7,361 nt of DNA from NCBI GenBank assembly GCA_016840385.1, contig JAEOSL010000144.1:1-7361 (forward strand), in the 5' to 3' direction. Source of the stretch: Candidatus Thorarchaeota archaeon. Its GTDB lineage: Archaea > Asgardarchaeota > Thorarchaeia > Thorarchaeales > Thorarchaeaceae. Both the position numbers and the translations under genes were made by a program. The number at the start of each line of letters is the position of its first letter. Positions within the stretch are counted from its first letter, which is position 1. The notes under the pieces were generated by a model that ran no database searches, was not told the DNA's origin, and saw only the letters and a list, made by a program, of their open reading frames with translations. Shown here piece by piece: positions 4,821 through 7,361 of the stretch.

Positions 4821-4893
4821 GAACAACAAAATGCTTATTGTGCCGGTTGTACTGTAGTAGATTCTAGTGTTATTTAGTTGGATAGGAGATTCT

Positions 4894-5139
4894 ATGATGC
4901 CAGATGACCAAGATAAACTTGCAAAGAAGGTTCTTGATGGATTTGATAAGGCGGAGAAAGGGCAGAAGAAAGGAAAATGCAGTACGTGTAAAGCTAAATC
5001 CCCAGATAACATATTCAATTGTGAAACTTGTGGAAAAGAGATCTGTACTGAGTGCTACAATATGACCAATGATGCTGAGATGATATGTCAGGATTGTATC
5101 AAGACTCGAGGATTAACTCCGGAGGATCTTCAGTTCTAG
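4894..5139 (+). CDS. small zinc-binding protein with four CxxC knuckles (FYVE/RING/B-box-like)
   Basis: From the ATG at 4894 the protein has 81 residues. A charged helix (about 1-27, with DDQDKLAKKVLDGFDKAEKG) precedes a compact zinc module with eight cysteines in four CxxC pairs: C29/C32, C43/C46, C51/C54 and C65/C68. Their order suits a cross-brace of two zinc ions (pairs 1+3 and 2+4), as in FYVE, RING and ZZ-type domains. 'NCETCGKEICTECY' resembles the central part of B-box or FYVE-type fingers. The 4894 start is chosen because GGAG lies 5 nt upstream; the next ATG (4897) is equally possible, and a GTG at 4867 is unlikely. A weak TATA-like stretch (TGCTTATTG, 4832-4840) lies upstream. The ZIP metal transporter gene starts 65 bp downstream on the same strand. 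The partner (protein, lipid or nucleic acid) is unknown. Confidence 0.87.
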   Translation: MMPDDQDKLAKKVLDGFDKAEKGQKKGKCSTCKAKSPDNIFNCETCGKEICTECYNMTNDAEMICQDCIKTRGLTPEDLQF

Positions 5140-5160
5140 TAAATCATCTATAGTAAGGAC

Positions 5161-5168
5161 CTTATACT
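5161..5168 (+). promoter_or_regulatory. TATA-like box of the ZIP transporter gene
   Basis: CTTATACT lies 37-44 bases upstream of the ATG at 5205, placing initiation just before the GAGGA ribosome-binding site. A second candidate, TCTATAGTAA, lies at about 5147-5156. Either would allow expression apart from the zinc-binding gene upstream. Confidence 0.35.
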
Positions 5169-5204
5169 TCAGTGTGTATTCACGGTCTATTCGAGGAAAT
5201 CACC

Positions 5205-5996
5205 ATGCAGTTGTTTTCTGACCCAATCTCAATGGGAATTATCGCTAGTCTATTAGCGGGTCTTGCAACTGGAGTTGGAGCGCTTCCAATCCTCATGAAG
5301 GCGGATTTCAGCAGAAGATCCTTGGATTTGATGCTGGGTTTTGCCGCTGGAGTTATGCTAGCAGCCTCTTCATTCAGCTTACTAGTGCCAGCCTTAGATA
5401 TGCAAACTGCTGGTTGGATTGGAGTTTTTTCCGTTGTAGGACTTGGTTTCCTCTTGGGAGGATTGTTCGTACATCTAACTGACAAATTCCTACCTCACGA
5501 ACACTTCCAGACAGGGCATGAAGGACCTTCATCAAATTTAGGAAGAGTATGGCTACTTGTTATTGCGATAACGATACATAATTTTCCAGAAGGACTTGCT
5601 GTGGGAGTATCCTTTGGTGGAGGAGATATCGCAACTGGAATGTCTGTTGCAGTAGCAATAGGACTTCAGAATATGCCAGAGGGCCTAGCTGTTGCGGCTC
5701 CACTTGTAAGAGAGGGCTACTCACGAAAATATGCAGTACTACTAGCACTTGCCACCGGTCTTGTAGAACCCATTGGTGGTATACTAGGAGTTTCTGTCGT
5801 AACATTTGCAGTAGGTCTCTTACCCTATGGACTTGCTTTTGCTGCTGGTGCAATGATATTCGTTGTAGGTGACGAGATGGTTCCTGAGAGTCATGCAGGT
5901 GGAAATGAACGTATAGCAACGTGGGGACTCATGGTTGGATTCTTCATCATGATGTCACTTGACAATGTGTTCAAGTTCCTATTTGGAGCGGGATAG
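5205..5996 (+). CDS. ZIP family divalent metal transporter, GufA/ZIP11-like
   Basis: The protein has 263 residues, spans the membrane about eight times and is predicted to carry zinc or a similar divalent cation into the cytoplasm. The two signature helices hold the transport-site motifs HNFPEG (125-130) and QNMPEG (155-160). Q rather than H in the second motif is usual for the GufA branch. Other polar residues expected in the helices are E188 in VEPIGG and D223/E224 with E228 and H230 in GDEMVPESH. A short His-rich loop (LPHEHFQTGH, 96-105) between helices 3 and 4 is typical of ZIPs and may bind metal. The length matches bacterial and archaeal GufA-like proteins. The ATG at 5205 is chosen over an upstream GTG (5172) because GAGGA lies 7 nt before it and the protein then begins just before helix 1. 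The zinc-binding mini-protein lies directly upstream on the same strand. Confidence 0.96.
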   Translation: MQLFSDPISMGIIASLLAGLATGVGALPILMKADFSRRSLDLMLGFAAGVMLAASSFSLLVPALDMQTAGWIGVFSVVGLGFLLGGLFVHLTDKFLPHEHFQTGHEGPSSNLGRVWLLVIAITIHNFPEGLAVGVSFGGGDIATGMSVAVAIGLQNMPEGLAVAAPLVREGYSRKYAVLLALATGLVEPIGGILGVSVVTFAVGLLPYGLAFAAGAMIFVVGDEMVPESHAGGNERIATWGLMVGFFIMMSLDNVFKFLFGAG

Positions 5997-6142
5997 GTCA
6001 GTTCAGCACTCCTTGTTTGATGCCATAGAGGTAGATGATAGCACCAAACATCATTATCACCACACATTCTTAGTATAATGAAATGAAATATTGGCTCCAC
6101 CATGCCGCGTGAAGTTTCATAGAACACGATTATTCTTCAAAC

Positions 6143-6151
6143 ATTATTTAA
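6143..6151 (+). promoter_or_regulatory. TATA-like box in front of a hairpin element
   Basis: TTATTTAAG lies about 20-27 bp before the start of the inverted repeat at 6170, so initiation would fall close to the first base of the stem. It is the clearest promoter-like signal in the 396-bp stretch between the ZIP gene and the next gene. Confidence 0.35.
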
Positions 6152-6169
6152 GCAACTTATCATTTCAAT

Positions 6170-6226
6170 ACTAACTCCTCTCTGCCATGTTCGTTAACTC
6201 GCTCTGCTGAGAGGAATGGGGTTAGT
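6170..6226 (+). other. bulged stem-closed hairpin, candidate small RNA or regulatory site
   Basis: The terminal arms ACTAAC (6170-6175) and GTTAGT (6221-6226) pair perfectly. Inside them TCCTCTC (6176-6182) pairs with GAGAGGA (6209-6215), leaving a 5-nt bulge ATGGG on the 3' side and a 26-nt loop. A T-rich tract (AATTTTTC, near 6267) lies further downstream. This is the only notable structure between 5997 and 6392, where I see no credible protein-coding frame. With the TATA-like box at 6143-6151 it could be a small structured RNA. It could also be a DNA-binding site or a leader element of the next gene. I could not match it to a known RNA family. Confidence 0.3.
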
Positions 6227-6377
6227 GATATTGACTTTGCGGGTTAAAATATTCAATCAGTCTGTAATTTTTCAAGTATCGGTTTCATTGAACATCTAAA
6301 ATAATCATCAACTGTCTAAGATGCATTGGTGTCAGTCCACCCCAGCAGAAGAATGATGATAGAAGTTCTATCTATAC

Positions 6378-6386
6378 GGATGTGAT
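6378..6386 (+). promoter_or_regulatory. near-consensus ribosome-binding site of the 6393 gene
   Basis: GGATGTGAT matches the consensus GGAGGTGAT at 8 of 9 positions and ends 6 nt before the ATG at 6393. This fixes the start codon and contrasts with the two cassette genes, which have weak sites or none. Confidence 0.7.
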
Positions 6387-6392
6387 GATAAA

Positions 6393-7361
6393 ATGAACGA
6401 GAAGCGGACTGTTATGGCAATCTCCCTACTGATAATGCTTGGTACTTTGTCTGTGGTAGCTGCATTTCCCTTTGTGATGGAGCCGGGCATTGCTGTTGTC
6501 AAAGATTACACAGTCGTAAACATAAAACCACCAAATCCAGGTGGTGGAAAGGGTGATGTCATCAAGACTGAGATTCATGTACGTAACCTTGGTCATGGTG
6601 ATATAGAGGACCATCTAAGAATCGGAGCTGAAATCAATGTTATCGCTCAGGTTTTTGGGAGCAACGATGTGATCGTTGATTTCTCAATAGATGATGAATA
6701 TGTAGGACAAATGTTTCGAATTGCAGACTGGCAACCTGATAGAGAATTGGCGGCTGTATACAAAGGAACATGGTGGATTGACCCACTGAAGTACCTTGAG
6801 GGGTATCACACAGTTACAGTGACTGGTAATGCAGACTTCTTGAGGAAACCCATAGAGGATACTCATGAGTTCAAGATTGTGAGCCTTTACGAGGCAGAGT
6901 TGTGGTATGAGATTGATTACATGGAAGGTTTCATACCTGATCCAATTGCATTGGAATATTGGGCGGACTACTGGGATGACCATGCTATTCTCGTGCATTA
7001 TACTGTAGATCAATCAGTTCCATGGAATCCTTCCCTGACCATGGATGACTTTTGGTCGATTGAGGTTGAATACAACAACAATTCCCTCGGAGCTGGAATG
7101 CAAACTGAAGTGGATGGATGGTATACAAGGAATACAAAATGGATGCTCTGGGCAGACCACATGGAAGACCCTTATAATCCCGGTCAAGCTGATTCCTATG
7201 TTGGCGGCTTTACATATGTCGCTATTGACCTCAAGAAAGGACGTTGTAACTCAGACATGCTTGGAGGGGACTACTCAGCCATATTCAAGGGAATGATAGA
7301 AGAAAGCTATTCCGAAACTGATTGGGTACTTGGTGGCGAGGTATGCGTCGCTATGCATGAA
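6393..7361 (+). CDS. secreted protein of unknown function (3' end beyond the window)
   Basis: The frame stays open for 323 codons to the last base of the window, so the gene is truncated by the window edge. The N-terminus has a signal peptide or anchor (NEKRTVMAISLLIMLGTLSVVAAFP, about 2-26). The mature part looks like extracellular beta-rich sequence: VKDYTVVNIKPPNPGG (36-51), 'IHVRNLGHGD', a hydrophobic strand VFGSNDVIVDFSID (87-100) and 'YHTVTVTGNADF'. It is then rich in Trp, Tyr and acidic residues (LEYWADYWDDHAILVHY). The only cysteines seen lie near the end of the visible part (GRCNS and GEVCV) and might form a disulfide. I do not recognise the family; the style suggests an exported archaeal surface or cell-envelope protein. 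The start is supported by a near-consensus ribosome-binding site. The promoter is unclear; an AT-rich stretch (CTAAAATAATC, about 6295-6305) is one candidate. Confidence 0.85.
   Translation, partial: MNEKRTVMAISLLIMLGTLSVVAAFPFVMEPGIAVVKDYTVVNIKPPNPGGGKGDVIKTEIHVRNLGHGDIEDHLRIGAEINVIAQVFGSNDVIVDFSIDDEYVGQMFRIADWQPDRELAAVYKGTWWIDPLKYLEGYHTVTVTGNADFLRKPIEDTHEFKIVSLYEAELWYEIDYMEGFIPDPIALEYWADYWDDHAILVHYTVDQSVPWNPSLTMDDFWSIEVEYNNNSLGAGMQTEVDGWYTRNTKWMLWADHMEDPYNPGQADSYVGGFTYVAIDLKKGRCNSDMLGGDYSAIFKGMIEESYSETDWVLGGEVCVAMHE

Noticed and set aside
4752..5018. Minus-strand open frame of 88 codons
   Set aside because: It lies opposite the zinc-binding gene, whose CxxC pattern and ribosome-binding site are convincing; the minus frame is low-complexity and has no homology-like motifs.
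5560..5919. Minus-strand open frame of 119 codons opposite the ZIP transporter
   Set aside because: It is Gln/Leu/His-rich and unstructured, opposite a gene with clear ZIP signature motifs.
6092..6101. GGCTCCACCA as a possible further tRNA 3' end
   Set aside because: There is no T-loop consensus or T-stem sequence upstream of it; ACCA alone is too short to mean anything.
6352..6390. ATGATGA/TGATGA motifs as boxes C and C' of a C/D guide RNA
   Set aside because: No CTGA box D lies at a suitable distance, and the second motif is part of the ribosome-binding region of the 6393 gene.
7045..7296. Plus-strand frame of 83 codons near the right edge
   Set aside because: It is out of frame inside the long open secreted-protein gene that starts at 6393 with a strong ribosome-binding site.
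1..7361. CRISPR array, inverted-repeat-bounded insertion sequence or recombinase gene
   Set aside because: No regularly spaced direct repeats, transposase, integrase or Cas-like motifs were found in any frame, so the only mobile signature is the tRNA-end repeats.

Overview
The window looks archaeal. AT-rich TATA/box A-like elements precede several genes, short purine-rich ribosome-binding sites are present, and the two tRNA genes have archaeal-type bodies with an encoded CCA. The surface proteins are also of an archaeal kind: a NosD-like beta-helix protein with the 'GWxGxGTxxNPY' opening, a Thr-rich stalk and a C-terminal membrane anchor, and a small GOLD/Emp24-like beta-sandwich protein with a C-terminal anchor. 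Base composition is AT-leaning. The overall style resembles Asgard archaea, perhaps Thorarchaeota-like, but that placement is inference from protein style and no phylogenetic marker is present.

Layout. On the minus strand at the left are tRNA-Glu(UUC) at 189-266 and, upstream of it, a small thioredoxin-fold protein (323-673). An intergenic region with two adjacent inverted repeats separates these from a small two-helix membrane protein on the plus strand (992-1246), which may be the second half of a frameshifted gene starting at 933. Next is a CAU-anticodon tRNA (1354-1430), most likely elongator tRNA-Met.

The most unusual part is 1354-4110. The last 23 bases of the CAU tRNA, from the first base of the T-loop through CCA, are repeated perfectly at 3451-3473. 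A degenerate third copy that keeps the T-loop consensus bases and ends in ACCCACCA-like sequence lies at 4088-4110. Each interval between copies holds exactly one gene, in the same orientation as the tRNA, with its stop codon 0-9 bases before the repeat. Both genes encode exported, membrane-anchored proteins (638 and 183 residues). No integrase is present. This is the expected footprint of two stacked site-specific insertions into a tRNA gene, each carrying a single gene, with the older one pushed outward and decayed. It resembles a cassette array whose recombination site is a tRNA 3' end.

Beyond the array come a convergent FMN-binding split-barrel (PNPOx-like) protein starting with TTG (4119-4607, minus), a non-coding stretch with a strong TATA-like box and a hairpin followed by a T-tract, an eight-cysteine zinc-binding mini-protein (4894-5139), and a GufA/ZIP11-type ZIP metal transporter (5205-5996). 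The last two may reflect a link to zinc, but that is only a neighbourhood argument. A 396-bp intergenic region follows, with a TATA box and a stem-closed hairpin (6170-6226) that could be a small RNA or a regulatory site. The window ends inside a secreted protein of unknown function (6393 onward) that has a near-consensus ribosome-binding site.
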